From Pseudopedobacter sp038237895 (GTDB taxonomy: Bacteria > Bacteroidota > Bacteroidia > Sphingobacteriales > Sphingobacteriaceae): a stretch of DNA of 5,841 bases. The DNA lies in contig JBBRYE010000157.1 of the NCBI GenBank assembly GCA_038237895.1, positions 1 through 5,841 of the forward strand. Direction: 5' to 3'. The notes under the pieces are model-generated. The model saw nothing but the letters and a program-made list of their open reading frames with translations. It was not told where the DNA came from and searched no databases. Shown here in pieces: positions 5,831-5,841 of the stretch (within the stretch, counting starts at the first letter, position 1; each line of letters starts with the position of its first letter). Made by a program: the position numbers and the translations under genes.

Positions 5831-5841
5831 AATTTATTCTA

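Overview
The window looks like ordinary chromosome from a low-GC member of the Bacteroidota, most likely a flavobacterium or Pedobacter-type sphingobacterium. The evidence is very AT-rich sequence, A/T-rich start regions without Shine-Dalgarno sites, TAnnTTTG-type promoter elements, and proteins of typical Bacteroidota style, such as a kinase H-box reading SHDIRGPL. Genus-level placement is inference.

Layout, left to right. Positions 1-180 are non-coding upstream sequence with one AT-rich hairpin (16-35). A two-transmembrane sensor histidine kinase follows on the + strand (181-1662). Only 3 bp away, and convergent with it, is an AraC-family regulator on the - strand (1666-2541). A 146-bp intergenic region separates that regulator from a divergent two-gene + strand operon, galK (2688-3845) and galT (3848-4891). 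A hairpin terminator at 4904-4933 closes the galactose operon and also faces the tail of the next - strand unit. That unit, read right to left, is a small membrane diacylglycerol/undecaprenol kinase (5775-5398) followed after 1 bp by a DinB-like putative metal-binding protein (5396-4938). The last 66 bases are the upstream region of this pair and contain a set of AAAGAT repeats.

How the genes fit together. GalK and GalT carry out two consecutive Leloir-pathway steps: galactose to galactose-1-phosphate, then uridylyl exchange with UDP-glucose. The divergent AraC-type protein, with an N-terminal cupin-like sensor domain, is the natural candidate for their regulator. The intergenic region has a perfect TAnnTTTG element in each direction, arranged face to face, with an 11-bp-period direct repeat between them. 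The histidine kinase has no response regulator beside it in this window, and its ATP-binding glycine boxes are degenerate. The kinase-DinB pair looks like a translationally coupled operon unrelated to galactose use.

I found no mobile element, CRISPR array, RNA gene or clearly undescribed multi-gene system. The points most worth checking are the AraC/galK regulatory region, the degenerate kinase boxes, the coupled lipid kinase-DinB pair, and the repeat cluster at the right edge.
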